This document shows positions 1 through 12,001 of a DNA stretch of 64,000 nucleotides, piece by piece. Numbering within the stretch: the stretch's first letter is position 1; every line of letters starts with the position of its first letter. The notes beneath the pieces were generated by a model that did no database searches, had not been told where the DNA came from, and saw only the letters and a program-made list of their open reading frames with translations. Made by a program: the position numbers and the translations under genes. The DNA is from Cadophora sp. MPI-SDFR-AT-0126 (taxonomy: Eukaryota > Ascomycota > Leotiomycetes > Helotiales > Ploettnerulaceae): assembly GCA_020747065.1 (NCBI GenBank), contig JAGMVK010000007.1, positions 2,356,001-2,420,000 on the forward strand. Reading direction: 5' to 3'.

Positions 1-1678
1 GTTGGTCATGGCACTGGGGAAAATATGTCAGCACAAGGGTAAAATTCCGGATGCGTGGCATTCAGAACGCGATTTGGACAATTCGTATGGTAGTTCTCCC
101 ACTGTTCGAAATGGCCACCCACCATCACCCATACAGAGCTCTCCTGGTATGGGAGTGGCGTCTCCAATGGATGGTGAAAGAGGTCAACCACGGAGCCGCA
201 GAACTTCGATCGACGGAGTATATCCTGCAAGAAGCTTTGCTAGGCCAAGAAACATCGACGTCATTCCAGGATTGGCATACCATGCTCTTGCTACAGATGT
301 CATCGGTAATCAGCTTGCGGGAAACAGTCTTCAGCACGTACACGCAAACATACTCGCTGGATTGTATCATGGGCAACTTGCCAGAGTAATGGAAAGCCAC
401 GGGTACATTGCAGCAGCGTGCCGCAGTCTGCAGGTCATCCTCAGACCGTAAGAACACTACCCCAAGAAGCCGTGTCTAAGTGCTAATTTCCCCAGGAAAC
501 TCGATCGACTGAGAAAAATCAAGGAGCATGGCTTAGTTGTCCCAGAAAAAGATAATCCCCTGATCATTGCCTTTTGGACATGTTTGCAACTGGAAAGGTA
601 CGAGACAGAGCTATGACTTCTATTAACGAGCTAACTTTGATTCTAGTGACATCGTTGCTGAACTTCCTTGTCCGCACTCTGGCATTTTGACATATGAAGA
701 AGACATGCCTCACCCCCATTTGCAAACGGTGCAAGATAGCTATGGCATCCACAGCGACGTTGTATCGAGTTACATTGGGCAATTATTCTTACGCAAACAT
801 CTCAACCAATTGCATAACATGTTCTACCGGCCTGATGGTGGTAAGTATCCTCCGTCAAGTTAAACGTGCAGTTTGTTAATTTGTTGTTTTGAAGAAGACA
901 CAGCGCCATTCAACTCGGCTAGCAAGACCAAGGAGCACTTCCCAACCATCGATGCATCACTGGCGAACTTACGAGATATCAATGTCATGGCTGCACGTAT
1001 GACCTGGGACACAGCCGAAGGAGAACCAGCCACAGATATACTGAGGGCCCGATTGAGGGCCAAGTTCTACGGAGCAGAGGTTATCACTTACCGCCATTTC
1101 ATCCTGAAAATTCTCCAACGGGATTCATCAGGAGACGCTGGGGGTCAAATCGCTCCTGGGTATCTGCCGAAAGTCGAAGCACCAGAGATCAAAAACAATG
1201 TACAGCGGATAGAGGATCTTGATGCAAAGCTCTTGAACTATTTAGAGTGTGGGCTCAGAGCGCTTATCTTCAGTACCAGGGCGTTCTATGGTGTGGGTGA
1301 TCCAGGAAAGGACAGACTGATCGTCACGAATGTCTGGGGGACGGCACATGCGTATGTCGACTTCTCCCTCATGTCTACCATCACTAACTCTTTCCAAGGC
1401 AATGGGGAAACGTTGTGACCCTTCTAGCGGCATACATGAATCCAATTCTCAACCAGATTCTTCTCCGATTCATCACAGTGGACGGGCTGCGACAACTTAC
1501 TGAGACGACGCTAGCTTTTCTTGCTTTGATAGCATCTCCCACGTCCGCTCTGTATTCAGACTACAAGATTCTCAAATACATGGGCCAGAAGGTTGGTATC
1601 ACGCCACCTCAAGGACCGAACACGGGATCAAGCTTCTCGAGCTCGACTACTGGCGACGTCCCCATGGGCGGTCATTGA
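1..1678 (+). CDS. Zn2Cys6-type fungal transcription factor, 3' part (5' cut by window)
   Basis: This is the C-terminal half of a fungal-specific regulator; the DNA-binding Zn cluster would lie upstream of base 1 and is not seen. Exons fit 1-39, 137-447, 496-597, 647-840, 895-1351 and 1399-1678, and the reading phase stays open across all five introns. The deduced protein has the middle-homology region of this class: LAGLYHGQLARV, then AFWTCLQLESDI, then LFLRKHLNQLHNMFY, followed by an alpha-helical regulatory tail ending in MGGH. An SP-rich linker (137-230) precedes it. Such proteins act in the nucleus as pathway regulators. The target cannot be told; no enzyme cluster lies immediately next to it in the window. 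Class is confident, specific role unknown. Confidence 0.8.
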
Positions 1679-3100
1679 GTCGCCTCACGCCATCATAAAC
1701 GTCGGTGGATGGCCGACAGACTGATCTTGAGCGAGCACCATTTTCGTCGATATTTTGTGCAACAGCAAAACACGTATATATTGCATTGGGCAGGCGGCTG
1801 GAACAGGCGGCGGCGGCGGTTTTCCTCATCAGCATCTTTAGCGATGGCGCATCCATGATTACCTATTCGGTATCAATTTTTCTTTTCCTATTCGATGTTG
1901 TGTTTCTCTTACACTTTTCGTTGGCGGTATCTCATGATCGTCAAATCAAGCACATATATACATACATTGGGTGGAGCAACATCACGTTAAACAAACAAGC
2001 AAGCCATCAAACACATTTCGCAGTGTGCATGGGAACAGTTACAGCATATAGCCAAATCCTGTTTTTCATTACCGTCATGTCATCGTTGTCATCATCTGTT
2101 TCTGGGGGCGGTTGGGTCGGCTCTCTGTTTTATTTATATCCCATTTCGCGTGTTTCTTATGAAAGGAGGGAAGTTAAACTCACGCACGAGGCGTTCCTGT
2201 GTTTGCGAAATCATTTCTTCCTTTTTGTTCTGGCTGTCTTACTGTACACATGGGCAAATGACACAAAGGCAAACTTTTTCTCCGGCGGCTAATACCTACC
2301 AACACCATGATCACCTTCTCAATCTATCTCGTTGATTGATACTTGATCATTCGAAATATTCATATATACGTTTTCCAGACTGGCTAGAAATCTGACGAGC
2401 AATCGTTTCTCATTTCGGGTGACTGCCTACCCTCTCCTTCCGTCTCTTTTGATCTTATCAGTCGAATACGTCTCATCGATATCTCATACTCGTATCTTGC
2501 GTGTTGTGTGGTATAGATACGGAGGCGAGTGGGGTGGAGGAGGGTAGCAAAGAAAATTAAGACAACAAAGCAAGCACGTACGCCTAGTCTGGTATCATTA
2601 GACCATATCTTCCTTGTCAGCCTTAGCTGAAGAAGATACATAGGGTCGCAATTAAATTGATTCACAAACAAAATTCTCTCAAACTCATCGAATTCGTCTA
2701 TCTAATCTTTTACTCACCCTGTCACACCTACAATCTCACCTCCTCCGCCTCTCTGGAAGAGGTGGCCGCAGCTCCATGTTTCGGGCGATGTGAGACTATG
2801 ATCTGAGCATCACTCTCATCTCTTAATCAAAATCCACATCCTCACCTCGTCCTACGTGAGGACGTCGTTCACTTCTCCATCTAGCGTCCACTCCCGGGCC
2901 GTCCGTTCCCGCAGATACCTGGATATCCGTCCTGCCGTGTAACAACACCATGCATATAAGCAAGCACGCATGCATGGCCATACACAACACACACGTATGC
3001 TCCCTCCCGCCCACCGGACTCACCTCCGATCCCGTCACAGAGCCGTAAGTTATCGCAACGTATCGTTCAACACCCGCCTTGCATATCGAGCGTGTTACGG

Positions 3101-3118
3101 AACATGAACATGAACATG
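3101..3118 (+). repeat. Three perfect tandem copies of AACATG
   Basis: The hexamer AACATG is repeated three times without mismatch in the intergenic DNA. It is short, and I infer no function beyond a small microsatellite. Confidence 0.8.
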
Positions 3119-3514
3119 CATTCTTATCTTCAGCAGAATGTCCGCATAAATCACATAGCATTGCAGATTGTAGAGTTGTACAATAGTCCTGCCGAGCTGA
3201 GAAACACAGTTAGGTGGCTGGATGGCTGGGTAGAGGCGCTGTGTTGGCACCTCCGAACCTTGGCGATGCTCGAGTCCCTGTCGGTGCCGTTGAGATCGAG
3301 GGGATGGGGCGTTCTTGGGACATACGGCATGATATAAATTAGAGGAAGGAAGAGAAGGAGGAGCAGATGTCGTCCTAGGATAGAATGTTTGTGTAATACC
3401 TACGTAACGACGAGGCGGTGATCCTGTGAAGTGATGATGGTGGAAAGGAATAGATTGAAAGGAGAAGTAAAAATTGGGACTGGAGACCGTTGCTCACGTC
3501 TTTTTCCGGGAAAC

Positions 3515-3537
3515 GGGGTGAGGGGATGGGGTTGGGG
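3515..3537 (+). other. Canonical G-quadruplex motif (four G4 tracts)
   Basis: Four runs of four G (3515-3518, 3522-3525, 3528-3531, 3534-3537) are separated by loops of 3, 2 and 2 bases. Two more GGGG runs follow within about 20 bases. This meets the strict G4 consensus with four tetrads on the plus strand. It is intergenic, and any role is inference. Confidence 0.75.
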
Positions 3538-4837
3538 ATGCTGGGGCTGTGGGGTACCTGGGTGTTTGTGTCGTCGATCGAGTTGGAGTTCGTGGCGGTG
3601 GGAAAAGCCGTGGGTTACACAACACTAAGGCAGCCAAGGTAAGGCGAGGAGGGCAAGTCCGGTCATTGGTCGATAGAAATGAATGCAAGTGGACGTGGAC
3701 CTTTGCTGTGATGGATGAGGCGGTCGGTATATCCTGGAAGAAGCTCACGACTTGACAGAGATGAGGCATATTCCGAGAGGCATGGAACAGGTACAGTGAA
3801 GGAGGATATGCCACATGGCTGCTTCGTGAGGTCTGGAACTTTGGACTTGACCTTGGCTTTCGTTCATTTTTCTTGAATGGACGGTGTAGCATATTGTCCT
3901 GGGTCCTCGGGATGAAAGAGGCAGGGATGGAGCGGGATGGAAGGGAAGGGGGACTCATTGGCCTGAATTATCGTTAAGGAGAGAGAGCTGGCTTTTGTTG
4001 CATGTTGTGTTGCATACGAGCTATGTTTAGTGATTTGTGCTTCGTGGATTGGTGAGGATTTCTCATGTTTGGTACTACTAAGTGGTCTAAAGTGGAGAAG
4101 ATGATGTTTAAAGAACGCGGGGACATGCATGAGTGGAGTTCAGGAAACAGTTGCTCCCAACATGGACGCGTGATCATAAGATATTGAAGAATACTAAGTG
4201 GTTCTATCCAATGCCCTGTCCCACACAGAATTGTGACTCTTTCTCATACATTTGAATTTTACCTGAGTCCAATTTCCACTAGGATGACGCTGGATACATT
4301 GACTTTCTAGTTTGCTCAGACAACAACGCGTGAGGAGGCTGTCTTATCTGCTTCTTCTGTCTCGGTCTAAGTCGATTATCTTGTGAGGAACAAAGCATGT
4401 AAACGGGCTGCAAAGCAGAGTAGCATTGTCAAGGTTTGACTCTTCACGAAAGCAAGACTTGGATACTGTTGGCTTCGTCTGCATCTGTCATAAGTTTGGA
4501 ATTTCTGCAAGACTAGAGATACTGCTCCGGAACCAGCATGGTGATGTCTTAAAGCCGTGGGGTCTTCCATTCTCTGGAACCTCAGTGTTGTCGAGGACTT
4601 TGAAAAAGCAGACCTGCTCTGGACAGGGGAAGTTGCTTGAGATCAGTGTCCTAGTAAGATGTGAATGAAAGACATAATCTATTGTTTACTTCAGAGAAGC
4701 TGCTTCGTCTTGATATAAAGAACTCTAGGTTCAGGAGTAAATAAAAAGCCGACTTCTATCCCAAACGCGGTGGTGCGTGCAGTCCACCCATCTAGCATAC
4801 CCCCGAATAAATATACAATAATGATCGTACACTGTGC

Positions 4838-6888
4838 TCAGACACCCTGCTCCATACCCTCCTCCCACTCCTCATCCTCGACCCCAATAAGCTGGCCAGT
4901 CTCATCATTCTCCTTCCTCTCATCGGCTCCATTCCACCCCGTAGCAGCCTGCACCAGGACCATGAAAAGTGCCAGTCCAGCACCAGCGACATAAAGCTGC
5001 TTCAAACCAACAACATATCCTCCAACTGCAATTCTCCTCTCGATCCCCTTCAAAGTCTGCACCATAGCCGGACTGCCTAGCAATCTCCTCACCAAGTCCT
5101 CTCTCCCTTTTAGACCACCATTCTCCTCATACCCCTTTTCAAGCGTCGCCTTCAGAACACGAACGAAAAATCCACCACCAATAGCCGAGCCGAACGAGCC
5201 CGCGAAGCCTCGAAAGGTAGTCAGGAGGGAAGTGGATATGAAATGCGTCTCTGACGGCGTCAGATGAAGGAGATGAGCTAATGTATATGCGAGCGCCGCT
5301 CCAACACAAATGCCATTTATGAAGACGTTCAAGAGGAAGAGTGGTGCAGGAGTGGCTGGATTGGCGATCTGTGAGAGAGTCACGAGGGTACAAGCGAAGA
5401 GGAAATACGAGATGATGCTTGGTCTGCTTACTCGTTAGCGAAAACAAGGGAAGCGAGCATGAAAGAGGGGACGTACAGCCAAAAGCTCCCCGAGCGTCTG
5501 ATATGTAAGCCGCCTACACTAATCCCACCGATTGCGAATCCTAGGTTTGTGGGAATGAGAATCGAGCCTGCTGATGCGGGAGACCATCCTCGGACCGCGA
5601 TGGCATAGGTAGGTGTGTAGAAGAGGACCATCCATCGTGCAGCCATGATGCCGAGTTGAGCGACACAGGATAGGAGCGCACCGCGAGATTTCAGGACGGT
5701 GACAGGAATGATGGGTTCAGATACAACGTAAAGCTCGATGAGGATGAATGCTACGAGTAGGAGTGCTGAGGCTATAATCGGTCCCCATTGGATGACTGGC
5801 GAGGATAGTCCGAAGAGGAAGAGACAGAGGGTGGTTGTCTAGATATCTTGTTAGCATCATATGAGATGAACACTGGAAGGAGGGGCTGTTACAAGAGTAC
5901 AAGCGCCGAGATAGTCTATCCTACGAAGCTTTTGTAGGATAGAACCCTCTCCAGATCCAGCGTGGCCAGAAGTAAAAGATCCTGGGATGCTGAAGAATAT
6001 CCCCGTTCCGAAAACAACAGACATTGGACTTTGAATCCAGAACAAGAACCGCTGGAAGACATCAGCTGAGCTCAATGAGTCTCCCAAGAGAATTGAAAGC
6101 ACATACCCATCCGGTAATTGGTAGCAATGCGCCAGCTACGACTGCTCCAACGGACACGCCTGTCGTGAATCCAGCATTGACCAATCCGATGAACAAACCT
6201 CTCCTCTTCCTGCCCGTCAACTCGAGAACCAAAATAAATGACACAGTCATGATACCTGCACCACCAATACCCTGAATCGCTCTCCCAAGAAGGAACATCT
6301 GCAAATTCCGTGCCTGCGAAGTAACCACCCCGCCAATAGCGAAGAAAATAGAGGCGGCGAAGACGCAGTTCCTTGGTGAGAAGATCTGGGCTAGGCGAGC
6401 TGCTAAAGGAGATGTACTGGACATGGCAATCTGGAAGGCATCAATCAGAATAACCTGTTGTGGCGGGAGAGAAGCGACTCACGAGATACACGGAAGCAAA
6501 CCAGATAGCTTCTGCAAAAGCATCGAGGTCTTCAGCGATCTTCGACTGAGTTGTGGTGATACCGGACATGTTGGAAGCTAAGGTCCTTGTCAGTATATAT
6601 CCAACGTCAAATACATATTTTCCAATCAAGTTGAAATCTTTCGAACAACATACCTTGCAAGAATATCAAACCCCACAGACTGAAAATAATCAGTGATCCC
6701 CGCGCCTTGCCAACCTCCTGATTCGCTTTGTCCCTATCAACAAGCTCCTCTTCATCACCCCTCCGCTGCAGATCTGTCAAGGTCTCCGAACTACCATCGT
6801 CTCTAATCAATCTCTCCGTCCGCTCTCTCAGTAGGGGCGTCTCCTCTCCTACATTCCCAACCACCCCTTCTAGGCTTCTGACTGCCAT
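4838..6888 (-). CDS. MFS transporter, DHA2-like, probably vacuolar (Vba/Fnx1-like)
   Basis: A 586-residue multi-pass carrier read from 6888 down. Exons fit 6888-6654, 6577-6483, 6430-6107, 6051-5893, 5838-5477 and 5423-4838, in phase throughout. After a polar N-tail of about 75 residues the first helix starts. The second exon carries the usual MFS start (ITTTQSKIAEDL, WFASVYLIA). Later come LLGRAIQGIGGAGIM and the GW-RFLFWI junction of helices 5-6. The N-tail contains EETPLL, an acidic dileucine of the type that routes yeast proteins to the vacuole. Relatives such as yeast Vba and fission yeast Fnx1 move basic amino acids or drugs into the vacuole; the substrate here is unknown. The C-tail is acidic (DEEWEEGMEQ). 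Confidence 0.82.
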
Positions 6889-7681
6889 GATGTCCTTCCT
6901 TCAGTGACTGTCACGTGATACACCACTCTTGCTTCCAAGCAGCCAAGTCCTTCTGTGTCGTGCAATTATTCCCAACCAAGCCGTTGTCCTTGCAAGTTTT
7001 AGGCTCCCATCCTGTCTGTCGTGAAGTAGTTGATACGATCCATCCTCGTTATGGAAGCTAGAAAGAAGAAGTTGGCAGTTGAGATTGGAATTCTATTACA
7101 ACGTCGACATCAGGACTTTTTGGTGATTCATAATCATCCAAGCTAGATTTGGCAGCTCGGACTCGGCATCCCTGTAATCCCGTCTCCGAGACAGCCTGTA
7201 AGGACAACTGTTTCAGGGGGATCACCCCGCTGGAAAGCTTATCTGCATGTGCTGACTGCAGCGGGTTGGCGACGAGATAGCGTTGGCTGATAGTGGGTTG
7301 GGGGTGGCGCAGAGCCTATCTTGGTGGGCAAAGACCTTGTTGATCTCTATGGAGAGAATGGGACTTCAAAACTTAACAGACTTGCGTGCAGTAAATTTTT
7401 CTAACGAGTGTTATCTCAAAAGAAAGGTCAAATTTGAAAGGTACCGACTTTATGTAATGAAGTCCGTTCTGATAATTCACAGTGAGCGTCCTGAGGTAAA
7501 TTTCGTGAATAGTTTCTCACTTAGAATCTGCTACGATTGTCTCTAACGAAGTCTATTAAATTTTGTCCTTTATGTTCTTCCAAATTACCGGCTCGATTAG
7601 CAAGATGTTCTAGGGGTATATCTTCTCGGTTTCGCATTGCGTTCACTCTTGTTTCAGCCCTACTAATGAAAATTGTACTCT
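6889..7681. other. Intergenic, promoter side of the DHA2-like gene
   Basis: About 790 bases between the start of one minus-strand MFS gene and the stop of the next. No credible ORF or RNA gene is visible. It must hold the promoter of the 6888 gene and the 3' UTR of the 7682 gene. Confidence 0.5.
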
Positions 7682-9336
7682 TCAGACCATATCCTTTTCT
7701 TTGTCTCCATTCACCACAACCTCCTTCTCGACAGTCTCCTCCCCATTCATCCTCTCTCTCCTCTTTGCCCTCCTCTTCTGATCCACTTTATCCCTCCACC
7801 CTACACCCCACAACACAGCAGCATACGTAGCCAAGCTACTCGCCACCAAAAATCCAGCACTTATCGTTGAGAACCAACCGACTCCAATCTTCTCCACAGC
7901 TGGCAAAACAGTTGCACTACCCAGCGCAGCAAACATATATCTGATGACATAGTTTCCGGCGATGACTTCGGCGCTGTGACTCTGCATCACATCGAGACAG
8001 TAGGTGTTCAGACTTGGGAAGCAAAAGAGCTGTGCTACACCCTGAAAGAACATCATGATGACCGGCAAAGCGATTCCACCAAAGCGTTTCTCGATTGACC
8101 AGCCGTATATCAACATACAGCATGGGATAGCCACCCCCATGAAAGGGAGTGCTGAGCGGAGACGGTCTTCGGGTATTCGATTTCCACCTCGTTTAGCCTT
8201 CCATTTGATGGTAATGTAGTCTGCATATCTTCCACCGAAGAAAGTGCCAAGAATATAACCACATCCAGGTGCCAGGTAGAACAGACCGGACTCGATAGGG
8301 GTCGTGAGATCGAAGCGGGGATTGAGGACATAGCGAATGGGCGTCAACAGAGAGTACATATTCCACACAAGTGAACTCGACGCCAGGGCCACCATGATCA
8401 AATTCGGGTACTTGTACAGCCTCAACACACGCCATGGATTCAACATTCCTCCTAGTACTCGAGCTTTCGTCTTCAACGGTAGCCCGACAAGGTCGTCGGC
8501 TTTCATGTGGTGTGCTGTTTCTGGGAGCAGGAAGTATGCTCCAATCAAGGCCACGCCTGCGAGTGCGGTTTGCAGGTAGAAGATCACACGCCACGACTTG
8601 AAGGTTACGATGATACCACCGATAAACGGACCAAAAGCTGGCCCGATCAGTGTCCCAGAAAGAAACCAACCCATTGCTGTTGCTCGTTCTGTGGGACGAT
8701 AGATGTCGCCGATACAAGAGGCACCAACATTGAGAAATGAAGTTCCTTCGAATGCCGTCAGGATTCGGAAGACGAAGTAAGCTGGGAGGTTTGGAGCAAG
8801 AGCAGTGCCCAGTGAACATCCACAGAAGAGAGCTGCTGTTACAAGACAGATCTAGAATCCTGGTCAGATAAGTTGTGCGAAAATGGCAGGAGAGAACTCA
8901 CCCATCGCCGGCCATAGACTTGGCTGAGCGGGCCCCAGAAACAGGGTGACACACCCATGAAGAGCATGTAGAGGGCATTGCTCAAGTTGATGACTGTACC
9001 AGTGCTGCTATACGTAGCTGCTACTTCCGGAACGGCTGCAAGAATAGTCGTGGAGGAAATTGGTGCTAGAAAGGAGCAAAATGACAAAAGAGCCACAATG
9101 ACAATTTTTCGAGATGGCGATAGCCTGTCGTAGACCTCATCCGGCACTTCTACGAATGAAGAGTAATGCTGTATAGGAGCATCGTGCGTGGAAATATTGG
9201 TTCGCGTATGAGATAGATTGGGATTCTCTTCCGTCGTGCTGACTGAATGGATGGATTCTGCGTCATGATGGCGATTCAATTGGGAGGAATGGTCAGGTTG
9301 AGGAACTGAAGTTTCTTCATGGCGGGTTTGAGACAT
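7682..9336 (-). CDS. MFS drug:H+ antiporter, DHA1 family
   Basis: A 534-residue, 12-helix carrier in two exons, 9336-8902 and 8851-7682, with one intron (donor GTGAGT) right after the loop 2-3 motif. The N-terminal 85 residues are hydrophilic and disordered. Family marks are GPLSQVYGRRW (motif A) and GWFLSGTLIGPAFGPFIGG (motif C, typical of antiporters). Helix 12 is followed by a Lys/Glu-rich tail. DHA1 members sit in the plasma membrane and export drugs, polyamines or pathway products. It runs in the same direction as the DHA2-like gene downstream, about 790 bases away, but the two belong to different families, so this is not a recent tandem duplication. Substrate unknown. Confidence 0.85.
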
Positions 9337-11282
9337 GATGAATGAGCAGTATTAATTCAGTTCTGAATGGTACAGGAGTATCATGGTACAGAATTGATCC
9401 TTTTGAAGAGTGGGGCAACTTGAAATCTTCTCCTTGGACCATGAAAGGCAATGGAAGTAGAATTGATTCAACGAGAGAAAGAGTAGACCAATTTCACTAA
9501 CAGTAAGAAAGCAGAAAGCGGATTGAAGATATACTGAAGGGAACCAGTGAGTCAAATACCACTTTCCATACTTGTTGGCAAGTCCGAGGCCGGCCCAGTG
9601 GCGGGTGGATCCTCCTGGCCAGTGAAGAAATCTCGACGGCAACATTTTCTTTCGCCGGTGTTGGAGCACCTTTTAGGCATGGCCCAATCTTCGGCCCTCC
9701 GTTATTCTATCAACCTTTTGAGCTAATCGTAGATCTAAACGTCTTGATTTGCTTGTTTGAATGCCTTGGCGCAAGTAAAGAATGGTGCCGTCATAACCGA
9801 ATCCGGGATGATGTCCGTCGGGGCATTTGCCGAACGGAAGCATATACGCGGGAGTGACAACTGCCAACGCCCTTTTTTGAGTTGCACGTCTATCAGATGA
9901 GCCTCACCTCTCGTGACTGCTCGAATATATGCTTAAAACCTGTGGTCTTCAAGCGAAAGTAAAGAGTTGGACATCGTAGCCGAAAAACAGTACTGTAGGT
10001 TGCGAAGGAAAGTGTGGTGGTGCCGACTCAGGTGAGAAAAGTTCCGCGAAGCGGTGAAATTCCGTACTCACCGACAGACACGATATGCATGGCCACGAGA
10101 CTGCAGATATCAGAATCTGGCATGAATCGCATGTAGCTTCAATTCCTATCACTAGGAAATGCTGGTCCGGTCCTTGGCAAAGATAAGCTACGGCTCCACC
10201 TTGCTGCATATTATGCGTATCTCCAATAAAGTTATTCCCGGCGGAATTTCTCTTCAGCCCATGCTTGTTCCTCGAATCCGAAAACTTTATTCTGTCAATT
10301 GAACAAGTAGCACAAATTAATTATGAGAAAGAAGAGCTTGCTTCGTATGCGTAAAGATATTTGGTCTGAATAACAGTAACAAATGCTAAAATGCCAAGTC
10401 TTCCACCTCGACCTCATCCTTCACATGCAGTGCAAGAACCAGACGCACTTCAATGTCTTTTCCGGAATTGTGCTTTTCCGAATATCAAATGTCCCTCGAA
10501 TCAGCTCTCAGCACATTACTTCTTCACTGCTCATATATCGGGTGAAGTGAGTGTGAAAGTGACTCAAATACCGGACCTTACATGCAATTGTGTCGATAAT
10601 CGAACAAATAAGAGCATCTTGAACATGTTTACTCAACTCATGGAAATATACAATGTCATCTGCAAAATATGATGTTTTCCGGTACAAATGACCCCGCAGC
10701 GGGGTATTTTCTTGTAGAACGCGATTACTCAGCACAACATTCGGTTATTCCGGGACCAAAACAAATAGCAGAGAGGCTTTTCTTAGAATAGGTTTTCAGG
10801 TGAGGGAATCTCAACCTGGTTGGAAATACTCTAAAAGGTCTCGGAGGATAGTAGATTATGTGAAATCATGACGTCAAGCCCCTCACTGCCCGCTTCTTAT
10901 TTCTGAGCAGAGGGTGCCGTATGCAGCACACCATGTGGTAGTCGGACGCAGATCTGAGTTGAAGGACTGCCAATTAGAGCGATTACCATCGTTCAGAGAG
11001 CAGCATTGACATATGAAGAATATGTGGTGCTTTTCGTGATTTTTATCGGGAATCATGCCACCGAGAACGGAAGCAGTAACTCCTGAAGTCAACTTTTCAA
11101 GGGATGGTAACTTTCAGCTGTATGTTCGATAAAGTGGGAGTAGAAGACTACCTGATGTCAAATCACTTTGCTGAATTTGACTAAGAGATGGTCCTTTTAA
11201 TCTCAAGACTTGTCACAATAGCGGAATTGGCAAGCGAATACCTATATCAACCCTGTCTAGGAGACGCCGAAATCGCCAGCAA
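9337..11282. other. Intergenic, about 1.9 kb
   Basis: Two short minus-strand frames (9673-9867 and 9949-10209) look faintly protein-like but share no splice signals and match no family I recognise. The rest is AT-rich with nothing supportable. It contains the promoter of the DHA1 gene. Confidence 0.4.
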
Positions 11283-11711
11283 TAAACTCAGTGAGCGATC
11301 TTGAAAAAGGTGAGAATTGTAGAGCTTAGGGACCAGTTGAAGAGAGTGAGGGTTGAGCTGAAGGAGGAGTGGACTGCGAGGAGAGAGATGGAGAGTGAGC
11401 TTGAGGTGAAACAGAGCAGGGTCAAAGAGCTGAATTAGATGATCGTGAGGATGAGCGATGAAGCTCCTGAGGGAGCTAAGAGGTCTTTTCTGGATGCCGA
11501 AGCTGAACTGGCGAGGATAGCCCAAAGGAATATGGGAACCGCTGGGGAACATATGGGGGAGAAGCGGAAGAGTAAGAAGCAGGTTCATGTACTGACCGAG
11601 GAAAGGCCGCGGAGTAGTGTGGGTTCCATTTTCAGCTTCTCCAGACCGTCAAAGTCTTTCAAAAGTTGGGGGGAGAGCAGTGGCAACTCGAAGCCGAGAT
11701 GGGTAGTTTAA
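11283..11711 (+). pseudogene. Decayed coiled-coil gene fragment
   Basis: From about 11292 one frame reads a strongly charged heptad-type segment (VELRDQLKRVRVELKEEW, then REMESELEVKQSRVKEL). It then meets a TAG at 11436 and continues in the same frame for 90 more residues (FLDAEAELARIAQR, then a basic KRKSKKQ stretch) to a stop at 11711. The protein-like character on both sides of the stop suggests a broken gene rather than chance. No start codon, upstream exon or splice pair repairs it. The parent family is not recognised. Alternatively, the second half alone could be a small real ORF starting at 11439. Confidence 0.4.
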
Positions 11712-12001
11712 GTGCAGGATATTTTTGGCAGATTCGTTCTCATTGCATACCAGTATCGAAACCTATCAGAAAAGAAAGTGATGCACTAGATAATTTCATC
11801 TCACCTCCATTTCATGTTCTCTCTTTCCCTGGTATACGGACATTCCAATCTATTCCCAGATAGCTCTAACGATTGAATTAAACGCCTTTGAAGATACCAA
11901 TAACTCAGATTTGTCGATCCTGCTCGGACTTCTCAACCATGCTGAAATATCTTTGAGAAAATCTTGCTGTTTTTAGCGACCACACGCCTTGATGTCAAAC
12001 A

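Larger units (their letters stand above)
1679..4837. other. Gene-poor intergenic region, 3.2 kb
   Basis: No ORF here has protein-like composition or splice-joined partners. The longest (1705-2292 plus, 3494-3958 minus) are low-complexity or shadow-like. The stretch presumably holds the 3' UTR of the regulator and the 3' UTR of the MFS gene that ends at 4838. It contains a hexamer repeat at 3101-3118 and a G-rich block at 3515-3555, listed separately. Confidence 0.6.

Noticed and set aside
3494..3958. 154-residue minus-strand ORF
   Set aside because: Low complexity and read opposite a G-rich block; the composition explains the open frame.
9673..10209. Two short minus-strand frames as one split gene
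   Set aside because: No GT-AG pair joins them and neither shows a recognisable motif.
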